NCBI GenBank assembly: GCA_905233545.1
Contig: CAJOEV010000009.1
Location: forward strand, 41,924-102,729
DNA length: 60,806 nt
DNA from: an uncultured Eubacterium sp.
GTDB taxonomy: Bacteria; Bacillota; Clostridia; Oscillospirales; Acutalibacteraceae
Reading direction: 5' to 3'
Shown here: piece by piece, positions 24,113-39,248 of the stretch
Layout: the number at the start of each line of letters is the position of its first letter
Numbering within the stretch: position 1 is the stretch's first letter
Translations under genes and position numbers: made by a program
Notes under the pieces: model-generated
Seen by the model: only the letters and a program-made list of their open reading frames with translations
What the model was told of the DNA's origin: nothing
Database searches by the model: none

Positions 24113-25615
24113 TTAATCAACATTTTTGCGTTTGTTTTTTCTGTCCGCAAAAGACTCTTTAATCTGTTCCTTGCGTTCCTCCCTGTTTTCTTTGCGCTGT
24201 TCTCTGCGCTCTCTTGTGTGTTCAGCAAGCTGTTCTCTGCGTTCTTCCCTGCTCTCCCTGCGCTGCTCTATGCGCTCTTTTATAACAGAGGTGAAGCCCA
24301 TCAGCTCGTCCTTTGTAAACGGTTCTTCCTTGAACCGTCTTCTGTATTCAACGATTAGATGCGGACGGAAAGCGGGATGAGCAATCATAATAAGTGCTTT
24401 AGCTCTTTCTTTTACTGTTTTTCCCTTTAGCTGAGCAATTCCGTATTCTGTTACAACATAGTTTACATCATTTCTCGGCGTTGTTACGGCGCTTCCTTCG
24501 GTTATAAGCGGAACAATTCTGCTGACAGTTCCCTTTCTTGCAGTTGAAGGCATTGCAATAATACTTCTTCCGCCCTTACTCATTGTTGCACCGCGAACAA
24601 AGTCAACCTGACCGCCGACAGCGGAAAACTGTGAAAGACCGATTGTATCCGAAACAACCTGACCCAAAAGGTCAACCTGAATGCAGGAATTAATTGAAAC
24701 CATATTATCATTGAGCGCAATTTTTGCGGGATTATTAACATAATCAATCGGATGAAGCTCAACAGCAGGGTTATTATTGATATAATTATTAAGAATTTCG
24801 GAGCCGAAAGCCGCACCGATAACCGTTCTGCCGCGCTTTGTGTTCTTCTTTTTGTTATTAATAATTCCCTCTTCAAGAAGCGGAACAACACCGTCGCCGA
24901 CAAGCTCGCTGTGCAGTCCCAAATCCTTTTTATCAAAAAGCTGTGCGCATACGGCATTCGGGATTCCGCCGATACCGAGCTGCAGACAGTCGCCGTCCTT
25001 AATCAGCGAAGCACAGTACTTGCCTATTTCCATTTCAACATCGGAAATATTAACTGTTTTAACCTCGGGCAAGGGTTCGTCTATTTCAACAAAGCGTGTG
25101 AACTCTCTGACATGCTTTATGCTGTTACCAAAGGTTCTCGGCATAAACTTATTAACCTGTGCAATAACAATTTCACAGTGGTCGGTTGTTCCCTTTGTAT
25201 AATCAACAGTTGTTCCGAATGAAACATATCCATGTTCATCCGGCGGAGAAACCATAACTAAGGAAACTCTCGGGCAGAGATAGTTTTCAATAACATCGGG
25301 AATTTCGTAGAAATGAGAAGTCGTAAATTCACTTTCGCCCTCAGATATGGATTTTCTGTTTGACTGGGACGCAAAAAGGCAATTCAGCTTAAAATGGCCT
25401 TTCATATGCGGCTCACACCACGGTGAATCTCCGAGAGTAAGCATACTGATTATTTCAACATTTTCATACTCATCAAAATGTTCAACAAGCGCCCTTTCAA
25501 TACCGAAAGGCTCACCGCATCCAAAGCCTGTAACCACTTTGTCACCGCTGTGAATGAGTTTGATTGCCTCTTCGGCTGAAACAAGTTTTTCCTTATATAT
25601 CTCTTGCCACTTCAT
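24113..25615 (-). CDS. acetyl-CoA hydrolase/CoA-transferase family enzyme with charged tail
   Basis: A 500-residue family I CoA-transferase of the 4-hydroxybutyrate / butyryl-CoA:acetate transferase group. The second half has LGIGGIPNAV and HSELVGDGVV, where Glu237 is the likely residue that forms the CoA thioester; FVRGATMSKGGRSIIAMPST and YGIAQLKGK follow. It would swap CoA between an acyl-CoA and acetate at the end of fermentation; substrate is not settled. Family members stop near residue 440-445. Here a 55-residue tail follows (446-500), about two thirds Arg, Glu and Lys (RREQ, REERREQ and NREERKEQ), probably one long helix. A consensus promoter precedes it. Confidence 0.88.
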   Translation of the reverse strand: MKWQEIYKEKLVSAEEAIKLIHSGDKVVTGFGCGEPFGIERALVEHFDEYENVEIISMLTLGDSPWCEPHMKGHFKLNCLFASQSNRKSISEGESEFTTSHFYEIPDVIENYLCPRVSLVMVSPPDEHGYVSFGTTVDYTKGTTDHCEIVIAQVNKFMPRTFGNSIKHVREFTRFVEIDEPLPEVKTVNISDVEMEIGKYCASLIKDGDCLQLGIGGIPNAVCAQLFDKKDLGLHSELVGDGVVPLLEEGIINNKKKNTKRGRTVIGAAFGSEILNNYINNNPAVELHPIDYVNNPAKIALNDNMVSINSCIQVDLLGQVVSDTIGLSQFSAVGGQVDFVRGATMSKGGRSIIAMPSTARKGTVSRIVPLITEGSAVTTPRNDVNYVVTEYGIAQLKGKTVKERAKALIMIAHPAFRPHLIVEYRRRFKEEPFTKDELMGFTSVIKERIEQRRESREERREQLAEHTRERREQRKENREERKEQIKESFADRKNKRKNVD

Positions 25616-25676
25616 AGATTTTTCTCCAATACATTAATAATTTTTGAATTTTTGATATAATAACCCTATGATAGAC

Positions 25677-25705
25677 ATTTTACAGTTTTATAAATTAATT
25701 GTCAA
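25677..25705 (-). promoter_or_regulatory. promoter of the CoA-transferase gene
   Basis: Minus-strand TTGACA (25700-25705) and TAAAAT (25677-25682), 17 bp apart. Confidence 0.75.
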
Positions 25706-25710
25706 GTTGC

Positions 25711-25739
25711 TTGAATTAATAATAGAAAAATGTTAAAAT
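25711..25739 (+). promoter_or_regulatory. promoter of the galactosidase pair
   Basis: TTGAAT (25711-25716) and TAAAAT (25734-25739), 17 bp apart. Its -35 box is five bases from that of the divergent CoA-transferase promoter. Confidence 0.7.
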
Positions 25740-25770
25740 TATTATGACTATTAGAAGCAGGAGACAAAAA

Positions 25771-32573
<6,803 letters not shown>

Positions 32574-32586
<13 letters not shown>

Positions 32587-33614
32587 GCGAAAATGAGCTT
32601 AAAGAGCAGATAAAAACGGGCAATTTTTCAAATGTTTATTTCATCTACGGCGAAGAGAGCTATCTCAAAGAACACTATATTAAAAAGATGAAAAAAAAGC
32701 TTGCCGACGGTGAATTTGCCGATTTTAACTTCCACCAGTACGACTCAAAAAACAGTACTATTGACGATATTCTCCAGGATGCTCAGACTCTTCCGATGAT
32801 GAGCGAATACACATTTATTCTTGTATGTGACTACCCCCTTGATAAATCAACAGATGATGTTAATTCACTAAAGGAATTCTTTAAGGATGTTCCCGAAACC
32901 TGCGTTCTTGTTTTCTGGTATGATAACATTGATATAGATTTAAAAAAGAGTTCAAAATGGAAAACAATTGAAAGCGCCTTTGCAAAGGCAGGAAGCAGCA
33001 TCAATCTTGAAAAAAGAAGCGAAGGCGACCTTGCAAAGCTAATAGTCAGCTATGCTAAAAAAAGAAACTGCACTATTGACTTGAACAATGCAAGATATCT
33101 TATAAGCGTTGTTGGCTCGGATATTCAGACTGTTTTCAACGAACTCGATAAAATCTGTGCTTTTGCAGATTCAAAGGAGATAACAAAAAAAGAGATTGAC
33201 GAACTTGCCGTAAAATCCCTTCAGGCAAGAGTTTACGACCTTTCAAAGTTTATTCTTGCAGCAAACAGCGACGGCGCATATTCAATACTTAACACCCTGT
33301 TTGCTCAGAAAGAAGAGCCAATTTCAATTCTTGCGGTAATTTCTTCCTGCTACATTGATATGTACCGTGTTAAATGCGCTAAAGCGGCAAATGTCAACGA
33401 AAATGAAATTGCAAATTACTACTCATACAGAGGAAGGGATTTCCTCATAAGAAACGCCGCAAGGGACTGCAGAAACATATCCTTCGAAAACCTCAGGGAT
33501 TCAATTGATGTGCTTCAGAATGCCGACGAGCTGATGAAATCAAGCTCAATTGATAAGAATCTTTTGCTTGAAGAAACAGTTGCAAAACTTCTTGTTATAG
33601 GGGCGCGCAGATGA
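32574..33614 (+). CDS. holA: DNA polymerase III delta subunit
   Basis: A 346-residue clamp-loader delta subunit, which opens the sliding clamp ring during replication. The N terminus NVYFIYGEESYLKEHYIKKM is characteristic; a AAA+-like fold without a working P-loop follows, with QTLPMMSEYTFILVCDYP and the C-terminal helical collar (KNLLLEETVAKLL-like end DKNLLLEETVAKLLV). GGAGGGTTAATAT precedes the ATG, which lies inside the end of comEC. It overlaps rnmV by four bases, so comEC, holA and rnmV are read as one coupled unit. Confidence 0.95.
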
Positions 33615-34198
33615 TGAAAAAAATAAAGATTAACCAGGCGGTCATCGTTGAGGGAAAGTACGATAAAATCAAGCTTTCAAATATTATCGACGCATTCATA
33701 ATCGAAACAAACGGCTTTTCGATTTTCAAAGATAAAGAAAAGCTAAGCTTTATAAAAAAACTTGCTGATGAAAGAGGAATAATCATTTTAACCGATTCCG
33801 ACCATGCGGGATTTATGATAAGAAATCACCTTTTATCCGCAATTCCAAAGGAGAAAATAACAAATGTTTATATTCCTGATGTCTACGGTAGGGAAAAACG
33901 CAAAAGAATTCCTTCTAAAGAAGGGAAGCTCGGCGTTGAAGGTATGGATAAAGAAGTACTTGAAAAAGCGTTTGAAAGAGCGAAAATCAGCTGCGAAACA
34001 AAAGAAAACCCAGACCCAATAACGAACTATGATTTATACGAGCTCGGGCTTTCGGGCACGCCGAATGCAAAGCAAAACAAAAAGAAGCTCCTTGAAAAAT
34101 TGGAGCTTCCCGAATTTCTTTCGACCTCTTCCCTGCTTTCGTATTTAAATAACAATATGACGAAAACTGAATTAGTTGAAAAAATTAATGAGCTGTAA
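33611..34198 (+). CDS. rnmV: ribonuclease M5
   Basis: A 195-residue Toprim-domain RNase that trims both ends of 5S rRNA precursor. Toprim residues are the Glu in VIVEGKYD and the Asp pair in LTDSDHAG; the region IPSKEGKLGVEGMDKE and the C-terminal DUF4093-type helices match RNase M5. It begins within the holA stop (ATGATG; either ATG may serve). In Bacilli the gene sits beside ksgA; here it follows holA. Its stop codon lies inside the terminator stem shared with the convergent alkD-like gene. Confidence 0.9.
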   Translation: MMKKIKINQAVIVEGKYDKIKLSNIIDAFIIETNGFSIFKDKEKLSFIKKLADERGIIILTDSDHAGFMIRNHLLSAIPKEKITNVYIPDVYGREKRKRIPSKEGKLGVEGMDKEVLEKAFERAKISCETKENPDPITNYDLYELGLSGTPNAKQNKKKLLEKLELPEFLSTSSLLSYLNNNMTKTELVEKINEL

Positions 34199-34211
34199 AC
34201 TACAGCTCATT
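34187..34211. terminator. bidirectional terminator overlapping two gene ends
   Basis: AATGAGCTGTA pairs with TACAGCTCATT around AAC. The stem contains the rnmV stop and also touches the last codons of the convergent alkD-like gene. TTTTATTT follows on the plus strand, TTTTTT-rich sequence on the other. Confidence 0.8.
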
Positions 34212-34887
34212 TTATTTTCAGCGTTCTTAAATATACTTTTTGTTCATCGGTTATGCGATAGCTTTCAACTGCCTTTTGAATTGCCTTGTTATGAGTCCAT
34301 TTATCAAGAACTTTGTTTTCAATAAACGGCAAAGTGCTTTCATACTGCTTTGCAAGCGCCGTTGCAAAATACCAGGCAATCATCATATTGATATAGTATT
34401 CATCGGATTTAACATTTGCAACCGTTGTGAGATATTTCTCATCAAAATCCTCATCAAGAAAATGACTCATCAGCATACCGATAGCAAAACGAACAGTATA
34501 TGTTTTATCGCTTTTGAGCCAATTATTTATGTATTTAAGAAGCTCAGATTTGTTCTTCTTAAAGCATTTCGGACTTAACTGGTCGCAGGTTGCCCAGTTA
34601 TCGACATAGGGCAGAAATCTTTCTGTTTCCTTTATGCATTCATCAAAATCCTTAATTCCGCTGAGAATAAATGCGTGGAGCTGGTTTTCATCAAAATACT
34701 TGTGAGGAAGCTCAGCAAAAAAAGCATTTATATCCCCTGTTTTCAAAAGCTCCTTTGCATATTTTCTCAGTATCGGAGTTCTCACTCCAATAAAATAGCT
34801 TTTGTCAACATTCGGTATGAGCTTTGACTGAAAATCCCTGTACCCGATATCCTGATTTTCAAAAAGAAATTTTTGTATTTCATTCAT
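34207..34887 (-). CDS. DNA alkylation repair protein, AlkD-like
   Basis: A 226-residue all-helical protein of the HEAT-repeat AlkD family, DNA glycosylases that remove positively charged alkylated bases such as 3-methyladenine and 7-methylguanine without base flipping. The core segment YVDNWATCDQLSPKCF carries the conserved Trp and Asp used in catalysis, and IGVRTPILRKYAKEL is the typical N-terminal repeat. The length is normal for the family. It is a single gene on the minus strand, convergent with rnmV. Confidence 0.88.
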   Translation of the reverse strand: MNEIQKFLFENQDIGYRDFQSKLIPNVDKSYFIGVRTPILRKYAKELLKTGDINAFFAELPHKYFDENQLHAFILSGIKDFDECIKETERFLPYVDNWATCDQLSPKCFKKNKSELLKYINNWLKSDKTYTVRFAIGMLMSHFLDEDFDEKYLTTVANVKSDEYYINMMIAWYFATALAKQYESTLPFIENKVLDKWTHNKAIQKAVESYRITDEQKVYLRTLKIK

Positions 34888-34958
34888 ATAATCACCGTAT
34901 TAATAATATCATAATTAACAATAAAAGTAAACTGAGGTTTTGGGTGTTGGTAATAATC

Positions 34959-34988
34959 AAGGGCGGGTTTGTGTACCCGCCCTTTTTT
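34959..34988. terminator. strong hairpin after the coat genes
   Basis: AAGGGCGGGT pairs with ACCCGCCCTT around TTGTGT. It lies right after the stop of the cotF-like gene on the minus strand, where it would act as terminator, yet the clean T run (TTTTTT) is on the plus-strand side; the minus side continues TTGATTATT. Confidence 0.7.
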
Positions 34989-35235
34989 ACTGCATATTCG
35001 TAAACTTTTGTTTTAAAGTGTTGATTTTATCCTGCTGTGCCTGTTCAGTCTGATACCAGCCTTTTGATTCCATTTTCTTATAGATATCATCCTGCATACA
35101 CAGTGATTCATTAAGTGCCGTTTTAAAAGTCTGGTTGATATTCTGCGTTGAAGATTCAATTGCGCCGTGCATATATAAATCACAAACGCCCTTTTCAAGC
35201 AGGAGAATGTCCTGCATTAAATTTCTGTCGTCCAT
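34987..35235 (-). CDS. spore coat protein, CotF family
   Basis: An 82-residue CotF-type coat protein, opening MDDRNLMQDILLLEKGVCDLYMHGAIE (residues 1-27) and carrying ESSTQNINQTFKTAL and MQDDIYKKMESKGWY, all typical of small clostridial coat proteins with a ferritin-like helical fold. AAGGAGAG precedes the ATG. It marks the organism as a spore former and is expected to be made in the mother cell late in sporulation. The preceding 57-residue gene on the same strand is its usual companion. Confidence 0.92.
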   Translation of the reverse strand: MDDRNLMQDILLLEKGVCDLYMHGAIESSTQNINQTFKTALNESLCMQDDIYKKMESKGWYQTEQAQQDKINTLKQKFTNMQ

Positions 35236-35245
35236 AGTACTCTCC

Positions 35246-35419
35246 TTATAAAAGATTAAGAAAACTGTTAAAAATCTGCTGATGCTTGCCCGTCATTGTC
35301 TGAACAGTGTTTTTTAGTTCTGCATCCTGAACATTGTTGATTATTTCGTTGCATTTTGTCTGAAAATATTGCTCGTGACCAAGTGCATCTTCAACATATA
35401 ATAGTTCTTTTGATGTCAT
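35246..35419 (-). CDS. small spore-coat-associated protein
   Basis: A 57-residue protein, MTSKELLYVEDALGHEQYF to SFLNLL, predicted to be two helices. Proteins with the pattern ELLYVEDALGHE are found directly before CotF-like genes in many Clostridia and are annotated as coat proteins. The ATG at 35419 is fixed by GGAGGTGA six bases upstream; in-frame sequence further upstream is spacer. The gap to the CotF gene is ten bases, so both belong to one transcript. Confidence 0.85.
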   Translation of the reverse strand: MTSKELLYVEDALGHEQYFQTKCNEIINNVQDAELKNTVQTMTGKHQQIFNSFLNLL

Positions 35420-35473
35420 TAATTTCACCTCCGCAAAACTATTATTTACACTTCTTAGCAAATTATTCCTTAA

Positions 35474-35499
35474 CCTAACACCTAACACCTAACACCTAA
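35474..35499. repeat. 7-bp tandem repeat, CCTAACA
   Basis: Three complete copies of CCTAACA followed by a partial CCTAAA stand between the coat genes and the nrdR terminator. On the other strand this reads TTAGGTG repeats. There is no ORF. Confidence 0.8.
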
Positions 35500-35508
35500 A
35501 ATAAAAAT

Positions 35509-35526
35509 GCACCGCAAAAGCGGTGC
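35509..35526 (-). terminator. terminator of nrdR
   Basis: GCACCGC pairs with GCGGTGC around TTTT on the minus strand, followed by ATTTTTATTTT. Confidence 0.88.
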
Positions 35527-35536
35527 AAATAATCAA

Positions 35537-35986
35537 TTAGTCATTAAGCTTAGCAAGCTCTTCTCTGAAGCTTTCAGCACTGTCGAATTCCTTATAAACA
35601 GACGCAAAGCGAACATAAGCAACCTCGTCTATTTCCTTGAGCTTTTCCATAATAAGCTCACCGATTCTTGCAGAGGTTACCTCTCTGTCTACAGAGGACT
35701 GAAGCGCTGCTTCAATTTCGGAAATCTTTGTCTCAAGCTCGGCAACTGTTACATGTCTTTTTTCGCATGCTCTGAGCATACCCTTGAGAATCTTGTTCCT
35801 GTCGAATACTTCGCGGGACTTGTCCTTTTTAATAACTATAATCGGAACATCCTCAATTATCTCATATGTAGTAAATCTTTTGCCGCACTGAAGGCATTCT
35901 CTCCTTCTTCTTATGCGTTCATTTTCATCCGTGGGTCTTGAATCAATTACCTTGCTGTCCGTGAAAGAACAAAATGGGCATTTCAT
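35537..35986 (-). CDS. nrdR: transcriptional repressor NrdR
   Basis: A 149-residue NrdR, which represses ribonucleotide reductase genes according to dATP/ATP level. The zinc ribbon has Cys3, Cys6, Cys31 and Cys34 (MKCPFC and CLQCGKRF); the ATP-cone follows from about residue 48 (VIKKDKSREVFDRNKIL). Length and motifs are standard. AAAGGAGGAT precedes the ATG. Its usual neighbours are missing here; it is a single-gene unit with its own terminator. Confidence 0.97.
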   Translation of the reverse strand: MKCPFCSFTDSKVIDSRPTDENERIRRRRECLQCGKRFTTYEIIEDVPIIVIKKDKSREVFDRNKILKGMLRACEKRHVTVAELETKISEIEAALQSSVDREVTSARIGELIMEKLKEIDEVAYVRFASVYKEFDSAESFREELAKLND

Positions 35987-36083
35987 ATCATTATCCTCCT
36001 TTGAAAATTAGATGCTTAGACATTATAACACAACATATAGAAAAATGCAAGTGTTTTTACTTTACAACAATATATTGATAAAA

Positions 36084-36971
36084 TTATTGCTTTTGAAGAT
36101 TAGTTTCCTTGTTGTTGTATATGAACATCCAAATGGCCATCAAACAGATTGTAATATAACCCACAATTGATAGAATGTCGGGTATCTGGTGTCCCAAAAA
36201 CAGATAGCCCTCAATTGCAACAAAGACAATATTTGAATAGTCATAGACCGATATTTCCCTGCTCGGAGCATAGGTGTATGCGGCTGTTATTCCGAACTGA
36301 CCGCCTGCTGCAAAGACTCCGACAAGAAGCAGACAGATAAGCTGTTTTGTTGTCATGGGCTGAAATGAAACAATGAAAAACGGAAGAGTAACAGCAATTG
36401 AAAATGCCGAAAAATGAAAGACCGTAAACCTTGAATTCTCGCCCATATTGCCAAGTTTACGAACCCAGGTGTATGCTGCGCCCGCACCAAGACCACCTAT
36501 CAATCCTGCAAGCGACGGAATCAATTCAACATTTGAAAGTGTTGGCTTTATAACAAACATGGAGCCGATGAATGCGCCGATTATTGCAAGGGCTTGCTTT
36601 GGCTTTACTTTTTCCTTTAAGAATATTGCCGAGAAAACAAGTGTGAAAAACGGGCTGAGTTTGTTGAGCATTGCAGCGTCGGCAGTGTGCGCCATATGGG
36701 TTGTTGCATAGAAATTACCGTAAACGCCGAGCAATCCTACTGCCGAGCGCAGAAAATGAAATTTCAGACCGCCTTTAACGGGCTTAAAGCTTTCGTGTTT
36801 TTTTATAAGCGCTATTGCGGCAATAAAAAAGGCAACAAGATTTCTGAAAAAAACCTTCTGAGCAACCGGAAGGTCGCCCGAAAGGTTTATAAATGAACTC
36901 ATTCCGCTGAAAGACAGTGCGGAAAAAAGTATGCAAATAATTCCTTTAGTCTTGTTGCTTATCTTTTTCAT
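36084..36971 (-). CDS. EamA/DMT-family transporter
   Basis: A 295-residue membrane protein with ten predicted helices in two five-helix EamA halves (the second starting near residue 150). FFRNLVAFFIA, FYATTHMAHTADAAMLNKLSPFFT and ITAAYTYAPSREISVYDYSNIVF are typical of drug/metabolite transporters of the YdcZ/RhaT-like group. It should export or import a small metabolite; the substrate is unknown. It starts within the last bases of the TIM-barrel gene (4-base overlap), so it may move a sugar or amino acid handled by those enzymes. Confidence 0.88.
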   Translation of the reverse strand: MKKISNKTKGIICILFSALSFSGMSSFINLSGDLPVAQKVFFRNLVAFFIAAIALIKKHESFKPVKGGLKFHFLRSAVGLLGVYGNFYATTHMAHTADAAMLNKLSPFFTLVFSAIFLKEKVKPKQALAIIGAFIGSMFVIKPTLSNVELIPSLAGLIGGLGAGAAYTWVRKLGNMGENSRFTVFHFSAFSIAVTLPFFIVSFQPMTTKQLICLLLVGVFAAGGQFGITAAYTYAPSREISVYDYSNIVFVAIEGYLFLGHQIPDILSIVGYITICLMAIWMFIYNNKETNLQKQ

Positions 36972-37750
36972 AATAAATTATCAAAAAACTGTTTGCTTGC
37001 AGCTAACTCCTTCTCAACATCAAAACCCTTTGAATAAATCTCAATAACGTATCCGCCCTGATAGTCCGCCTCGTTCAGAGTTCTGAACAAACGCTTATAA
37101 TCAAAGCTTCCCCTTCCCGGAGGAAGACAATCGCATTCGGGTGTATTATCGCTGATATGAACATGAACAATTTCATTTTTCATTTCTTCAAGCACTTCAA
37201 ACGGGTCGTAGCCCGAACGAATTGCCTGCTTGATATCGAAAACCATATTGAAACCGTCGCCGAGCGCACTTCTCATTCTTTTTAAGAACTCGAGTGATTC
37301 ACTGCGAAAACGAACAACATTTTCCTGGCAGACCTTGATTCCCTCCTGCCGTCCAAGTTCAACAAGAGAAGAAAAACGCTCAAAATAATGTTCTTCGGGG
37401 ATATCCCTTTTCTGTCTTGAAATTGCGCCGTGAATAACAACAACATCAGCGCCGAGCATAGCTGCTGCCTGAAAATGCTTTTTATATAAATCTATGTAAT
37501 CATCATATCGTCTTTGGTATTCACCGAAAATACAGGTGTTTTCAAGTGCGGATGAAAAAGGGTGCACCGATAAAATCCTCATATCCGCATCATCCGCCTG
37601 CTTCTTCATTTCCTTAACAAAAGCAGGCTCAAGCTCGCTTGAGGTGTTGAAAAAAATCTCTGCACTTTTAAATCCTAAATCAATAACTTTACCAAGTGCC
37701 TTTTCCGTTTCAAGCGGATAAAAGCAGGAGGTTGAGGAACCTACATTCAT
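36968..37750 (-). CDS. sugar phosphate isomerase/epimerase (TIM barrel)
   Basis: A 260-residue AP-endonuclease-2-like TIM barrel of the xylose-isomerase superfamily. Metal-site residues appear in VVVIHGAI, KVCQENVV, NMVFDIKQAIRSGYD and EIVHVHISDN; the final strand has YVIEIYSKG. Members act on keto sugars, inositols or hydroxypyruvate, and this one cannot be placed further. It starts one base after the aminotransferase stop and overlaps the transporter by four bases, so all three form an operon. Confidence 0.85.
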   Translation of the reverse strand: MNVGSSTSCFYPLETEKALGKVIDLGFKSAEIFFNTSSELEPAFVKEMKKQADDADMRILSVHPFSSALENTCIFGEYQRRYDDYIDLYKKHFQAAAMLGADVVVIHGAISRQKRDIPEEHYFERFSSLVELGRQEGIKVCQENVVRFRSESLEFLKRMRSALGDGFNMVFDIKQAIRSGYDPFEVLEEMKNEIVHVHISDNTPECDCLPPGRGSFDYKRLFRTLNEADYQGGYVIEIYSKGFDVEKELAASKQFFDNLL

Positions 37751-37751
37751 A

Positions 37752-39014
37752 CTAACCTACCAATTTTTCGATTGCCGCAAGCTTAACGCTTACGCAAAGA
37801 ATCTGTGCCGCTAAATCAAGCTCGTCAACGGGCGGGAACGACGGAGCAATTCTGATATTGCTGTTGTTCGGGTCGTTTTTATATGGATATGTTGCGCCGA
37901 CGGGAGTTAAAACAACGCCCGCTTCCTTACAAAGCTCCCCTGCTCTTTTTGCACAGCCGTTCATAACATCAAGGCTGATAAAATAACCGCCTTTGGGTTT
38001 AACCCAGCTTGCTATGCCAAGACCGCCAAGTTCATTTTCAAGATGATTTAAAACTATTTCAAACTTCGGTCTGAGAATCTCTGCATGCTTTTTCATATGC
38101 TCTTTAACAGAATTCACATCGGGGAAGAATCTCGAATGACGAAGCTGATTCATTTTGTCATAGCTTATTGTCTGGCAGTTGAGTCTGCCCATAATCTGCT
38201 TAACATTTGCCTCACTCGCCGCAATAGCCGAAACGCCTGCGCCCGAGAAAGTGATTTTTGAAGTTGAACAAACCTCGATAACCATATCCTCATTTCCATA
38301 TTCGGGAAGAACATCAAAGATATTAAGAAGCTCGTCGCCGTTATCATCAAGGTCGTGAATAAAATATGCGTTATCCCAGATAATTCTGAAATCCTTTGCC
38401 GCAGGTTTCAGCGCTGCAATCTCTCTGACAATTTCATCGCTGTAAGTTATTCCCGTCGGATTTGAATACTTTGGAACGCAGAACATTCCTTTGACTGTCG
38501 GGTCTTTGATAAGTTCCCTGATTGAGTCCATATCGGGACCGTTTGAATCCATAGGAACATTTATCATTTCAATATCAAAGTATTCAAGAATGGTAAAATG
38601 TCTGTCATACCCGGGAACGGGGCAGAGGAATTTAATGTTATCGTATTCCCTCCACGGAGTTTCACCAAGAACACCGTGAGCAAAGCTCTGGGTTATGTAG
38701 TCAAACATAAGGGTTAAGCTTGCGTTAGGACCTGCAATAACATTTTTGGTATCTACTCCAAGAAGCTCTGAAAAAAGCTTTTTACAGCTCGGAATTCCGT
38801 CAAGAATGCCGTAGTTTCTTGTGTCGATATTGCCTTCCATATAATCAATGTCGGCTGTGAGCATTCCCATTGATAAGTCAAGCTGTTCCTTACAGGGCTT
38901 TCCGCGGGACATATCAAGGCTGAGCCCCATTGCCTTATATTCATCAAGTTTTTTTTGAAGAAGTTCTTTTTCTTTTAATAATTCTTCTTTGGTCATATTG
39001 ATGTATTCTGCCAT
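37752..39014 (-). CDS. class I aminotransferase (aspartate aminotransferase-like subgroup)
   Basis: A 420-residue fold-type I PLP aminotransferase. LSLDMSRGKPCKEQLDLS marks the subgroup with the MSRGKP motif found in clostridial aspartate aminotransferases (PF12897-like). PLP-site segments are GPNASLTLMFDYI, SNPTGITY, WDNAYFIHD and CSTSKITFSGAG, the last with the Schiff-base lysine. It would move an amino group between aspartate (or alanine) and 2-oxoglutarate. GAGGGAGAAG lies before the ATG. It heads the operon with the TIM-barrel enzyme and the DMT transporter. Confidence 0.9.
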   Translation of the reverse strand: MAEYINMTKEELLKEKELLQKKLDEYKAMGLSLDMSRGKPCKEQLDLSMGMLTADIDYMEGNIDTRNYGILDGIPSCKKLFSELLGVDTKNVIAGPNASLTLMFDYITQSFAHGVLGETPWREYDNIKFLCPVPGYDRHFTILEYFDIEMINVPMDSNGPDMDSIRELIKDPTVKGMFCVPKYSNPTGITYSDEIVREIAALKPAAKDFRIIWDNAYFIHDLDDNGDELLNIFDVLPEYGNEDMVIEVCSTSKITFSGAGVSAIAASEANVKQIMGRLNCQTISYDKMNQLRHSRFFPDVNSVKEHMKKHAEILRPKFEIVLNHLENELGGLGIASWVKPKGGYFISLDVMNGCAKRAGELCKEAGVVLTPVGATYPYKNDPNNSNIRIAPSFPPVDELDLAAQILCVSVKLAAIEKLVG

Positions 39015-39154
39015 ATTTCTTCTCCCTCATAACCGCTGAGCTTATATAAAATCTCAGCAATTAACCAAAATGATTTAGTATTTTATCACTTTTTAAATAA
39101 TAATGCAATAAAAATATTAATATATTACAGAATTGTACAATTATAAAGTTTTTA

Positions 39155-39183
39155 TTGAATTATTAATATGAAAATGCTATTAT
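39155..39183 (+). promoter_or_regulatory. promoter of the cyclic-di-GMP gene pair
   Basis: TTGAAT (39155-39160) and TATTAT (39178-39183), 17 bp apart, in an AT-rich 230-bp spacer that shows nothing else. GGAGG lies eight bases before the ATG at 39249. Confidence 0.6.
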
Positions 39184-39248
39184 AAGTATGAGTTAATAGA
39201 TGATTGAATATTATATTTACGCTTATATAATTTACGGAGGAAATGAAA

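Noticed and set aside
24752-25222. A 156-codon plus-strand frame inside the CoA-transferase gene
   Set aside because: Antisense shadow without start signals; the coding strand has clear family motifs.
34959-34988. Terminator for a missing plus-strand gene
   Set aside because: The T run points to plus-strand use, but no plus-strand gene lies just before it; it is more simply the end of the coat operon.
35474-35499. CRISPR array
   Set aside because: Seven-base units without spacers; no CRISPR array or cas gene was seen anywhere in the window.
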